Assembly (NCBI RefSeq): GCF_029866485.1
Contig: NZ_CP092332.1
Coordinates: forward strand, 186,001-250,000
Length of the DNA stretch: 64,000 bases
Direction: 5' to 3'
Origin: Flavobacterium keumense
GTDB lineage: Bacteria; Bacteroidota; Bacteroidia; Flavobacteriales; Flavobacteriaceae
Under the pieces are notes generated by a model that saw only the letters and a list, made by a program, of their open reading frames with translations, was not told the origin of the DNA and ran no database searches. Shown here in pieces: positions 6,170-14,127 of the stretch; the first letter of the stretch is position 1, and every line of letters starts with the position of its first letter. The position numbers and the translations under genes are program-made.

Positions 6170-9100
6170 TTATTTTTCCCATTTTTTTCTCTCGGTGATG
6201 TAGTAAATCAAAGGCACAACAATTAATGTCAAGATGGTTGAAACAATAGCTCCTGCCACTAACGAAATCGCTAAGCCTTGGAAAATTGGATCAAATAAAA
6301 TAATCGATGCTCCAATTACTACTGCACCTGTCGTTAATAAAATTGGTGTAGTTCTAACAGCTCCCGCTTCTATAATTGCTTGTTTTAATGCAACGCCATC
6401 GTTCAAACGGATTTCGATAAAATCAATCAGCAAAACCGAATTTCGCACCATAACTCCTGCCAAAGCAATCATTCCAATGAATGAAGTAGCCGTAAAATAG
6501 GCGTTCAACAACCAGTGTCCTAACACAATTCCGATTAACGAAAGTGGAATCGCCAACATCATTACCATTGGGGTTTTAAAGTTTTGGAACCAGCCCACAA
6601 TCAACATGTAGATAATTACAATCACTACCATAAATGCGACTCCTAAATCACGGAAAACTTCTAACGTAATTTGCCATTCTCCATCCCATTTAACGGTAAA
6701 ATCGCTTTCATCTGTGGGTTGCTCCATGTACAATTCATTTACTTTGTAACCCGCTGGCACTTTTATTTTGGCTAATTTTTCATTCATCCCCAAAATAGCA
6801 TATACTGGACTTTCTAAAGTTCCCGCCATATCTGCAGTAACATATACCACACGTTTTTGATCTTTTCTGTAAATAGTTTTTGGTAGGGTATCTTGTACCA
6901 CTTTAACCAAATCACTTACCGCCACCATATTACCTTGACTACCTTTGATTTTCAAATTCTGAATCTCTTTCAAGCTGGTTTTGTCTTTGTCATCAAGCGA
7001 AAGCACAATTCCTACATTATCATTCGAATTTTCGTCATACAAATTAGAGACTGGATATTCTTTCATCAAATACGTTAGATTACCCACCACTTGCTGTGGA
7101 GCAATTCCGTTTAACATAGCTTTTTCTTTGTCCACTTGTAAACGGTATTCGGTTTGGTTGTCTTCTACCATCCAATCGGTGTCGACCACGTCTGAGATAT
7201 TTTTCAAAATGGTTTTCACTTGGTCTGCCACTTTGATTTGTTCTTGATAATTAGGCCCATAAATTTCGGCTACCAAAGTGGACAATACCGGTGGTCCAGG
7301 TGGCACTTCGATTAGTTTTACATTGGCTCCGTATTTTTTAGCAATTTTCTGAATTTCAGGACGCATTGCTTTAGCAATATCATGACTTTGTAAATCACGT
7401 TCTTCTTTATGCAATAAATTCACCTGAATATCCGCCATATTACTTCCTCCACGCAAATCGTAATGACGCACTAATCCGTTGAAGGTAATTGGAGCTGAAG
7501 TTCCAATGTAATTTTGATAATTCACCACTTCTGGTTTGGTGGCCAAATACTGCGCAATTTCTCTAGTCACTGCCGAAGTTCGTTCCAAAGTAGTTCCTTC
7601 GGGCATATCGATTACGACTTGGAATTCGTTTTTGTTATCAAAAGGCAGCATTTTAACTACTACCGATTTGGTGAAAAACATCAAAACCGAACCAAACAAC
7701 AATACCACAGTAAGAGCCAAAAGCATTCTTCTTTTTGGACTACTATCTAAAAACGGACGCTCAAATTTATTGTACATTTTATAAATCCAGCTGGTATCCA
7801 TCCCTGCGGCTTCTTTGTGCTCTTGCTCCTCTTTTTCTTGCAACAAATGGTATCCTAAATATGGTGTAACCGTCAACGCTACAAACAGCGATAACAACAT
7901 TGCGATGGAAGCTCCAATGGGCATCGGACTCATATACGGCCCCATCATTCCAGATACGAAAGCCATTGGTAAAATCGCAGCAATTACCGTGAAAGTGGCC
8001 AAAATAGTTGGATTTCCCACTTCGTTAATGGCATAAATCGCCGCTTGTTTGAAAGGTAATCGCTTCATTTTAAAATGGCGGTGCATGTTCTCTGCAATGA
8101 TAATACTATCATCTACTACAATTCCCACCACAAAAACCAAGGCAAAAAGTGTAATTCTGTTTAGCGTATAACCCAATAAATAATAAGCAAATAAGGTCAA
8201 GGCAAACGTTAATGGAACAGAGAAAAACACGACCAATCCACCACGCCAGCCCATCGCTAACATTACTAAAACCGTAACAGCGATAATAGCAATACCAAGG
8301 TGTATTAATAATTCACCCACTTTATCTGAGGCTGTTTCGCCATAATTACGCGTTACTTCTACATGAACATCATCTGTAATAATCGTTTGTTTTAAACGAT
8401 CTATTTTTTCAATAATTTTCTCCGAAATTTTCATCGCATCAGCACCTTTCACTTTTCCAACCGCAATAGTTACCGCAGGATATTCTGAAGGAGCTGTTTT
8501 GAATTTTTCATTGGCTTTGCCAAAACCAAAAGACACATAACTTCGAGGCGTAGCGGCTCCGTCTTGTACTTTGGCCACTTGTTTCAAATAAACTGGCATG
8601 TTGCGATTGACACCAACTACCAAATTCTCAACATCGTCTGCATTTTCTAGAAATTGCCCCGTTTTCAACAAATATTCCTGGTCGTTTTCTACAAAAGCTC
8701 CTGATTGTGAACTGCCATTATTAGCTTGAATCATTTGCATGATTCCCAAAGCATCCATGCCATTTTCGGCCATTTTATCTTTGTCCAAAATCACTTTTAG
8801 TTCGCGATTGCTTCCGCCTATTTCTTTGGTAATCGCAACATCTTTTACTTTTTCGATTTCTGAAGTAACCTCCTCAGCTATTTGACGCAATTGAAAATCG
8901 TCTTGTTTATCACTCCAAAGCGTGATACCCAACATCGGCACATCATCAATAGAACGGGTTTTTACCATGGGTTTGTACACCCCTTGCGGAAACATATTTT
9001 CGTGTTTCGCTAATTCGTCGTACAATTTTACATACGAACGCTCCACATCTTGACCTACATAAAACTGTACAATCAACATTGCTTGACCGTTCATTGCCAT

Positions 9101-9361
9101 CGTGTGAACGTGTTCTACTCCTTTGATATTCGAAATTATTTTTTCTAATGGCTTGGCTACACGGCTTTCTACTTCGGCAGGAGTAGCCCCTGGATACCCC
9201 ACCATAATGTCGGCCATTGGCACATTAATTTGCGGTTCTTCTTCCCTTGGAATTAAAAACGAACTGTAAACCCCAATAATCATCAACGCCACCATCAACA
9301 AAATGGTCAATTTTGAGTTGATGAAAAAATGGGCTATTTTACCTGATATACCTTCTTGCAT
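6170..9361 (-). CDS. RND efflux pump, inner-membrane permease
   Basis: A 1063-aa proton-driven transporter of the AcrB/HAE1-like RND superfamily, which moves substrates from periplasm or inner leaflet through a TolC channel. The first transmembrane helix is at about residues 14-34. A large porter domain follows, then transmembrane helices 2-6 with the acidic pair in 'VVGIVVDDSIIIAENMH', then the repeated second half ending in 'LTLIVVPLIYYITERKKWEK'. Length is normal. It sits between its adaptor gene (80 nt upstream) and two small accessory genes. Substrate cannot be read from the sequence; it lacks an obvious CusA-like Met cluster, so organic substrates are somewhat more likely. Confidence 0.93.
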   Translation of the reverse strand: MQEGISGKIAHFFINSKLTILLMVALMIIGVYSSFLIPREEEPQINVPMADIMVGYPGATPAEVESRVAKPLEKIISNIKGVEHVHTMAMNGQAMLIVQFYVGQDVERSYVKLYDELAKHENMFPQGVYKPMVKTRSIDDVPMLGITLWSDKQDDFQLRQIAEEVTSEIEKVKDVAITKEIGGSNRELKVILDKDKMAENGMDALGIMQMIQANNGSSQSGAFVENDQEYLLKTGQFLENADDVENLVVGVNRNMPVYLKQVAKVQDGAATPRSYVSFGFGKANEKFKTAPSEYPAVTIAVGKVKGADAMKISEKIIEKIDRLKQTIITDDVHVEVTRNYGETASDKVGELLIHLGIAIIAVTVLVMLAMGWRGGLVVFFSVPLTFALTLFAYYLLGYTLNRITLFALVFVVGIVVDDSIIIAENMHRHFKMKRLPFKQAAIYAINEVGNPTILATFTVIAAILPMAFVSGMMGPYMSPMPIGASIAMLLSLFVALTVTPYLGYHLLQEKEEQEHKEAAGMDTSWIYKMYNKFERPFLDSSPKRRMLLALTVVLLFGSVLMFFTKSVVVKMLPFDNKNEFQVVIDMPEGTTLERTSAVTREIAQYLATKPEVVNYQNYIGTSAPITFNGLVRHYDLRGGSNMADIQVNLLHKEERDLQSHDIAKAMRPEIQKIAKKYGANVKLIEVPPGPPVLSTLVAEIYGPNYQEQIKVADQVKTILKNISDVVDTDWMVEDNQTEYRLQVDKEKAMLNGIAPQQVVGNLTYLMKEYPVSNLYDENSNDNVGIVLSLDDKDKTSLKEIQNLKIKGSQGNMVAVSDLVKVVQDTLPKTIYRKDQKRVVYVTADMAGTLESPVYAILGMNEKLAKIKVPAGYKVNELYMEQPTDESDFTVKWDGEWQITLEVFRDLGVAFMVVIVIIYMLIVGWFQNFKTPMVMMLAIPLSLIGIVLGHWLLNAYFTATSFIGMIALAGVMVRNSVLLIDFIEIRLNDGVALKQAIIEAGAVRTTPILLTTGAVVIGASIILFDPIFQGLAISLVAGAIVSTILTLIVVPLIYYITERKKWEK

Positions 9362-9441
9362 AATATTAATTTATAAATGTGAAAATGGAATAATTTGAAA
9401 ATGAATTACATACAATGAAATTTTTCAAATTGTTGAATTGT

Positions 9442-10527
9442 TTAATTAGACCATTGAATTTTAGCGCCATTAAATAGTTTCCCTTCTGCCGAAACAATGT
9501 ATTGCTCGTTAGTCGAAAGGCCTGATAAAACTTCTACTTGGTCACCCATAACTTTTCCTATGCGTAACCATCTTAGAATAGCCACATTTCCTGTCCCAAC
9601 GGTATAAATCCCTGTCAATTGACCTTGGTGTACTAAAGCCGATTGAGGTACCAAAACCGCCGTTGTTTTTTCAGTTGATTGCATTTTATTCTGGATTGGG
9701 AATTGTACATTCACAAACATGCCCGAAAGAATCTTACTTGACGTTTTGGCTAAATTGATTTTTACCAAATACTGTCCCCCTGTATTTTTAGCAGACAAGC
9801 TCAGTTCGGCAACTTCACCATTCAATGTTGTGTTAGTTGATTTTACCAAAACCGTAACCGGCATTCCTTTATGAATACTATTAATGTCACTCTCAGCCAC
9901 CATCGCCGTTACTTGCAAACGCGAAGCGCCTTCAACACTTACTAATGGCATTCCAGGATTGGCCATATCGCCTTCTTTAACGAACGTATTCGTCACTTCT
10001 CCCGAAAAAGGTGCTGTTATATTCGAGTATGAAAATTGCGCTTGTACTTCGTTACGCATTTGTTTAGCCCCTTCTAAACCTGCTTTCGCCATTTCGTAAC
10101 GTGCCGTCATATCGTCTAATTCTTTTTGAGATGCACTTTGTTGTTTGAACAAATTGGTAAAACGATCGTAGTCTTTTTTAGCATTGTTATAGCCTGCCGT
10201 AGCTTGCAAAACCGCTGCTTCTACTTGGGCTCTTTTTGCTTGTAAATCCGAACTATTGATGCTTACCAAAAGTTGTCCTGCATTAACGTGTTGTCCCACT
10301 TTGACATGAACTTTGGTTACATACCCCATCATTCGAGTGCTTAAATTAGCACTGTTTTCGGCTTCAATTTTTCCGCTTGCGGTAACAAATTGACCGTTGT
10401 TTGTGGCACCAACTGCACTTAACTGTACCGTAATCGCTGGTTCATTATTGGTTACTTCTTGTTTTTCTTTTCCGCAGGATAGAAATGCGACGGTTGAAAG
10501 AGTTAGGATCGCTATTGTCTTTTTCAT
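9442..10527 (-). CDS. RND efflux periplasmic adaptor (membrane fusion) lipoprotein
   Basis: A 361-aa adaptor linking the pump to the outer-membrane channel. The N-terminus 'MKKTIAILTLSTVAFLSCGK' ends in a lipobox Cys, so it is probably a lipoprotein. The lipoyl half-motif 'GYVTKVHVKVGQHVNAGQLL', a coiled-coil hairpin (about residues 95-160) and the second half 'NITAPFSGEVTNTFVKEGDM' are all present, followed by beta-barrel and membrane-proximal domains. It is the second gene of the operon; the gap to the upstream TolC gene contains a nested palindromic repeat. Confidence 0.93.
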   Translation of the reverse strand: MKKTIAILTLSTVAFLSCGKEKQEVTNNEPAITVQLSAVGATNNGQFVTASGKIEAENSANLSTRMMGYVTKVHVKVGQHVNAGQLLVSINSSDLQAKRAQVEAAVLQATAGYNNAKKDYDRFTNLFKQQSASQKELDDMTARYEMAKAGLEGAKQMRNEVQAQFSYSNITAPFSGEVTNTFVKEGDMANPGMPLVSVEGASRLQVTAMVAESDINSIHKGMPVTVLVKSTNTTLNGEVAELSLSAKNTGGQYLVKINLAKTSSKILSGMFVNVQFPIQNKMQSTEKTTAVLVPQSALVHQGQLTGIYTVGTGNVAILRWLRIGKVMGDQVEVLSGLSTNEQYIVSAEGKLFNGAKIQWSN

Positions 10528-10558
10528 GTTTTGATGGTTTTATTTTTGTTTGTAATTC

Positions 10559-10623
10559 CTGCAAGGTCTCTTTTGACCTTGTAGGTTTTTTATTTATACC
10601 TACAAGGTTCACAAACCTTGCAG
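10559..10623. repeat. Nested palindromic repeat in the efflux operon
   Basis: CTGCAAGGT...ACCTTGTAGGT is followed by ACCTACAAGGT...ACCTTGCAG. The two halves are reverse complements of each other, and each half is itself a hairpin. It lies between the TolC and adaptor genes and can form strong stems that might separate expression of the two. It looks like a dispersed extragenic palindrome. Confidence 0.8.
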
Positions 10624-10634
10624 AAAATGAACTT

Positions 10635-11948
10635 CTATTTCGTTAAAAACTGCAAATATTCTTTCGTGAAATTATACTCGAATACGGCTTGTAAAAACTC
10701 CAATTCTTTTTGAGCCATTAAGGTTTCTGATTGCAACAAATCGGTTGTTTTTTCTAATCCTTGTGTAAAACGGTTCGAACGAATACGATACGCTTCTTGC
10801 GATTGGTCAAAAGCCAATTTGAATAAGTTTACTTTATTCTCGGCATCTTTCAATTGGCGATTGGTTTTGTTGAGTTCTAGCTGACTTTGGGCTTTGTATT
10901 GTTGACTTTCTAAAGTTGACTTTTGAAAATCGGCTTGGGCTTTTTCTAATTTTCCAATGCTTTTGAAACCGTCAAAAACTGACCAAGACAATTGCGCACC
11001 CACTACATATCCTTTGGCTTTGGTACCTAACAAAGCTGTATCGTACAATTCGTAGCTTCCAAAAGCATTCAATCTAGGCAAGAAACTCATTTTATTAGAC
11101 AATACCATTTTTTCATAAGCCTGAGTTGCTTTGTCTAGGGCTAGAATGTCTTTTCTGTTGCCAGAAAGAGTTGTATTTACCGTTTCAATCGCAATACTGT
11201 TGTCCAACTTTTCTATAGGTTTGTAAACTTTGTTTGTAGTATCTTCATTTAATAAAAAGGACAAATAATCCGATGCGTTTTGCACATTAGTTTTGGCATA
11301 TTGCAATTGGTTTTTAATTTCGTTCACACGTACTTGTACCGATAACAAATCGGTTTTTTGTAAAATACCCTGATTGAAATAGTTGGTAATCAGTTTTAAA
11401 TTAGCATCCGCTGTTTGATTCGCTTTGGTCAAAACCGTCACTGCTTTGTACGCCAGTTGCAACTGCATGAAAGCTTTATTGACTTCCAATGTTAAATAGT
11501 CTTGGGTTCTTTCTGTTTGTAATTGAAAGGCTTCCATTTTAGATTTGGCGGCCTGTCTGCCGTATATTCCATCTACATTAATTAAAGGTTGCAACACCTC
11601 AATTTTGGTAGCAAAATTTTTAGTTGTAGCGGGATTGTTCAATAGATTGGGATCAAAATCAGAAGGTGTCAAAATTTCCTGATTCAATTTAGATCCAAAA
11701 GCCATCAAAGGATTGGTAGTTGAAATGGCCGTGTGCGAAGCTGAAACACTCGGTAAAAACAACGCATTCGATTGTCTAAAATCAGCCTGAGCCGATTTAT
11801 AATTTTGATGGGCAATTTGGATTTGCAAGTTTTTCTCCAGTGCTTTTTGCCCAATTTCTTTTTTAGAAATAGCTAAGGTATCTTGACTAAATCCTAAACC
11901 GGAAAAAATCAAACTCCCTACTAATGCTAGTACCTGTACTGTCTTCAT
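10635..11948 (-). CDS. TolC-family outer-membrane efflux protein
   Basis: A 437-aa outer-membrane channel component with a signal peptide ('MKTVQVLALVGSLIFSGLGFS', cut near residue 21). It has two repeated coiled-coil/beta modules, visible as long Gln/Ala/Lys-rich helices such as 'LEVNKAFMQLQLAYKAV' and 'QLSWSVFDGFKSIGKLEKAQ'. It is the first gene of the leftward RND operon, putting the channel before the adaptor and pump. A TACTTTTG -7 box 23 nt upstream and a palindrome near -41.5 suggest an activator-controlled promoter. Confidence 0.92.
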   Translation of the reverse strand: MKTVQVLALVGSLIFSGLGFSQDTLAISKKEIGQKALEKNLQIQIAHQNYKSAQADFRQSNALFLPSVSASHTAISTTNPLMAFGSKLNQEILTPSDFDPNLLNNPATTKNFATKIEVLQPLINVDGIYGRQAAKSKMEAFQLQTERTQDYLTLEVNKAFMQLQLAYKAVTVLTKANQTADANLKLITNYFNQGILQKTDLLSVQVRVNEIKNQLQYAKTNVQNASDYLSFLLNEDTTNKVYKPIEKLDNSIAIETVNTTLSGNRKDILALDKATQAYEKMVLSNKMSFLPRLNAFGSYELYDTALLGTKAKGYVVGAQLSWSVFDGFKSIGKLEKAQADFQKSTLESQQYKAQSQLELNKTNRQLKDAENKVNLFKLAFDQSQEAYRIRSNRFTQGLEKTTDLLQSETLMAQKELEFLQAVFEYNFTKEYLQFLTK

Positions 11949-11970
11949 AATTATTTTCTAATTGATGAAG

Positions 11971-12014
11971 CAAAAGTAGAAGGGATATCCTAGCCAGTCA
12001 GTAACAATTGTCAC
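11971..12014 (-). promoter_or_regulatory. Efflux operon promoter with a Crp/Fnr-like palindrome at about -41.5
   Basis: On the minus strand, TACTTTTG (11978-11971) matches TAnnTTTG and predicts a start near 11966, giving an 18-nt leader before the TolC-family ATG. The near-palindrome GTAACAATTGTCAC (12001-12014, core ACAATTGT perfect) is centred at 12007.5, about 41.5 bp upstream of that start. That is the classic position for a class II Crp/Fnr activator. There is no -33 TTTG box, consistent with activator dependence. Confidence 0.6.
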
Positions 12015-12057
12015 AGTGATTCAAAACTTATTTAGGAGCAGTTGTTTTTAATTTCTC

Positions 12058-12114
12058 CACCCGTGCTGTCCCGCTATCCGCGCTACAAGGTAGCTTGCTA
12101 CTATCGGGGCTAGA
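12058..12114. repeat. GC-rich dispersed repeat in the 378-bp gap 11949-12326
   Basis: This segment is much richer in GC than its surroundings. On the minus strand it reads AGCCCCGATAGTAG, then a small stem AGCAAGCTACCTTGTAGC, then GGATAGCGGGACAG. A related but diverged element lies at 13871-14013. The rest of the gap holds the promoter palindrome, a terminator and a second repeat at 12196-12240. Confidence 0.65.
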
Positions 12115-12136
12115 ATACCCGTTTATTTTTCAGCAC

Positions 12137-12164
12137 AAAAAAAAGCAACCGAAGTTGCTTTTTT
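12137..12164 (-). terminator. Terminator of the orphan secreted-protein gene
   Basis: The stem AAGCAAC/GTTGCTT with a CGAA loop is flanked by an A run and a T run. It lies downstream of the minus-strand gene that ends at 12327, although about 160 nt away. Confidence 0.7.
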
Positions 12165-12195
12165 CTTAATTCTCAGATTACTATTACTTGCCACG

Positions 12196-12240
12196 CGAAA
12201 GGATTGACTTCGTCAAATTTCATTTCGCGCGGGAGCGGGG
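12196..12240. repeat. Dispersed repeat containing an 'attgacttcgtc' block
   Basis: The block ATTGACTTCGTCAAATTTCA (from 12203) recurs with few changes at 48919-48941. CGCGAAA and TTTCGCG flank it here as an inverted repeat. This is noncoding, GC-richer DNA between genes. Confidence 0.5.
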
Positions 12241-12326
12241 TCATCACTAACTTTGATACACGACCACACTACCACTTTTATTTATAAAAAAAATCTAATT
12301 TAAATTTGTTTTTTACAGAGTAAACA

Positions 12327-13025
12327 TTACCCCCTCTCAAAGACCTCTCTAAACTGAGATATAATCTTTTCCTCTCTATTTCTTATCTCTATTCTGACTT
12401 CTTTTAGCAGTCCATTATTGTACACATAATTTCTAGTTAAAACAAAATTCTTAAAAATAAATGAATCATCTTTAAGTAATCTACTTTCTATGTTATAAGT
12501 AAACGCACTTAGAAGTTCATCATAAGGAATGCCATATTGAGTAAATAACGAAGGAATAATTTCATTTTTAAAACTATACTCTTTAATACTTTTCATAGGA
12601 TGCTTAGATAATAAGAATTCTATGTTATCTATATACTCTTTTGACAAATTATACTCATCTTTAATCCGGAGTAAATCATCATAAGAAGACTTTTTAATTT
12701 GAATGCAATCAACATTTAACAATTCATAGTTTTTTATAAATCTATTTTCTACATCATATATTGGCTGATAGAATTTTTCACAATACTTCCCACCTTTTTT
12801 TTGACAAACAACTGAATCAATGATTTGCCATCCATTGGAAGAGTAATTAAGCTTGTAAATTATACTTTGCCCTTTAAAAATTAATTTTTGGCAGATGTAA
12901 TTTTTATTAGGAAAACTCTGTGTCGATTTTGAAAAACACTTTTTTATTATAATATTACTCTTTTGAGAATATCCTACTTGACTTATAGTAAAAAAAATAC
13001 ATACAAATAATAACTTTATTTTCAT
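12327..13025 (-). CDS. Secreted protein of unknown function
   Basis: A 232-aa protein with a clear Sec signal peptide ('MKIKLLFVCIFFTISQVGYS', cut before QKS). The mature part is Lys/Ile/Tyr/Asn-rich with four Cys in the first half, which could form disulfides ('KCFSK', 'YICQK', 'VVCQKK', 'KYCEKF'), and one at about residue 105. No recognised motif is present. It is a single gene with more AT-rich codon use than the adjacent core genes, and GC-rich repeats lie on both sides, so it may be a strain-variable accessory gene. I do not recognise a family. Confidence 0.7.
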   Translation of the reverse strand: MKIKLLFVCIFFTISQVGYSQKSNIIIKKCFSKSTQSFPNKNYICQKLIFKGQSIIYKLNYSSNGWQIIDSVVCQKKGGKYCEKFYQPIYDVENRFIKNYELLNVDCIQIKKSSYDDLLRIKDEYNLSKEYIDNIEFLLSKHPMKSIKEYSFKNEIIPSLFTQYGIPYDELLSAFTYNIESRLLKDDSFIFKNFVLTRNYVYNNGLLKEVRIEIRNREEKIISQFREVFERG

Positions 13026-13073
13026 ATTGTGCTATTTAATTTTCCAAAATATTGTTTCTCCATACACCCACTG

Positions 13074-13098
13074 CTGGCGCGAGCATCTTGCTCGTGCC
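13074..13098. repeat. Short GC-rich extragenic hairpin
   Basis: The arms GGCGCGAGCA and TGCTCGTGCC around a TCT loop form a strong stem in otherwise AT-rich intergenic DNA. It looks like a dispersed extragenic palindrome. Confidence 0.6.
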
Positions 13099-13181
13099 TA
13101 TCAATCCAACCCAGCTGCATCAAGTCTCCTGACTTTGAGCTCAATCAAATATAATAAAAAAACTTTCAGAAAAATACAAAC

Positions 13182-13214
13182 AAAAAAACCTACTGCATAA
13201 CAGTAGGTTTTTTT
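13182..13214 (-). terminator. tRNA-Arg terminator
   Basis: ACCTACTG and CAGTAGGT around a CATAA loop are flanked by seven A and seven T residues, directly after the 3' end of the minus-strand tRNA-Arg. Confidence 0.9.
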
Positions 13215-13215
13215 G

Positions 13216-13289
13216 TGACTGCGGAGGGGTTCGAACCCCCAACCCTCAGAGCCGAAATCTGATATTCTATCCAGTTGAACTACGCAGTC
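13216..13289 (-). tRNA. tRNA-Arg, anticodon TCG
   Basis: Read on the minus strand it folds as a standard cloverleaf. The acceptor stem is GACTGCG/CGCAGTC and the D arm GTTCAACTGGATAGAAT. The anticodon stem TCAGA/TCTGA has loop TTTCGGC, giving anticodon TCG (Arg, CGA). The T arm is GGGGGTTCGAACCCC and the discriminator A. CCA is not encoded. Confidence 0.95.
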
Positions 13290-13387
13290 TTATTATTTAC
13301 GATATACGAGGTACGATTTACGATATTAGCTTCACTCCGTTCGGCTTCGCCTCGGGTCGATTTACTAATTACGAAATCAATTGTATC

Positions 13388-13837
13388 CTAAGATAATAAT
13401 TTCTTAACAATAGTTGAGATGGTTTTTCCATCCGCTTTTCCGGCTAATTCAGCAGAAGCTAAGCCCATGACTTTTCCCATCGCTGCCATTCCTGAAGCAC
13501 CATTGTCGGCAATGATTTTAGCTACTATCGCTTCTACTTCGGCTTCTGATAATTGAGCGGGTAAGAATTTCTCAATTACGGCTGCTTGCTCTAATTCAGG
13601 CGCTGCTAAATCAGGTCGACCTTGTTGGGTATAGATATTCGCACTGTCTTTACGTTGTTTGACCAAACGTTGTAACAATTTAATTTCTTCCTCGGCACTG
13701 ATTTCTTCTTTGGCACCGCTCTCCGTTTGTGCTAAAAGCAAAGCCGATTTCACTGCACGCAATGATTCTAATGCTACAGTATCTTTGGCTTTCATGGCGT
13801 TTTTGATTTCGTCCATGATTTGTGTGGCTAAACTCAT
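13388..13837 (-). CDS. yqeY: GatB/YqeY-domain protein
   Basis: A 149-aa small helical protein of the YqeY family, related to the C-terminal tail domain of the GatB amidotransferase subunit. It starts 'MSLATQIMDEIKNAMKAKD' with the family's 'ALESLRAVKSALL', has 'LQRLVKQRKDSANIY' in the middle, and ends in the 'GASGMAAMGKVMGLA' module that contacts tRNA in GatB. The biochemical role is poorly known; a tRNA-related function is inferred from homology. In this window it follows the ftsZ end of the dcw cluster in the same direction, separated by about 290 bp containing a repeat. Confidence 0.93.
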   Translation of the reverse strand: MSLATQIMDEIKNAMKAKDTVALESLRAVKSALLLAQTESGAKEEISAEEEIKLLQRLVKQRKDSANIYTQQGRPDLAAPELEQAAVIEKFLPAQLSEAEVEAIVAKIIADNGASGMAAMGKVMGLASAELAGKADGKTISTIVKKLLS

Positions 13838-13870
13838 ATTTTTGACTCTTAAGTGAATGATTTTCTTTTT

Positions 13871-14013
13871 GCCCCAGATGGTAGTGAAAAGCCTTTTTAG
13901 GAGAAAATGTATTTTTTCTTGGAGTTAAAAAGCGACTTTAGGAGCTCTTTTACCTCCTTAGAAAAAAGCATTTTCGAGAAAAAGCTTGCAACGACAGCTG
14001 GACTAAGGCTCGC
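13871..14013. repeat. Dispersed repeat between ftsZ and yqeY
   Basis: The 290-bp gap 13838-14127 holds a structured noncoding element. It begins GCCCCAGATGGTAGTG, contains inner symmetric pieces (TTTAGGAG...CTCCTTAG; AAAAAGC), and ends GACAGCTGGACTAAGGCTC. Its ends resemble those of the repeat at 12058-12114 read on the other strand (GCCCCGATAGTAG ... GGGACAG), suggesting one repeat family. Confidence 0.6.
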
Positions 14014-14127
14014 AAATTTAACACAATTTACCCGAACTAACAAAAGATTGATTGCAACGACAATAGGATAAAAAAATAACCCGAAAATCGGTTGAATTTC
14101 GGGTTATCTTGGTTTTGGTTAGTTTGG

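Noticed and set aside
6234..8036. Several plus-strand frames of 60-90 codons opposite the RND pump gene
   Set aside because: They are antisense shadows of a conserved gene and show no family features or promoter signals.
12327..13025. Toxin or effector role for the orphan secreted protein
   Set aside because: Only a signal peptide and some Cys are visible; no motif or partner gene supports it.
13290..13387. Tandem 'tacgat' words after tRNA-Arg as an integration (att) site
   Set aside because: The words are short and irregular, the tRNA 3' end is not duplicated, and there is no integrase next to it.
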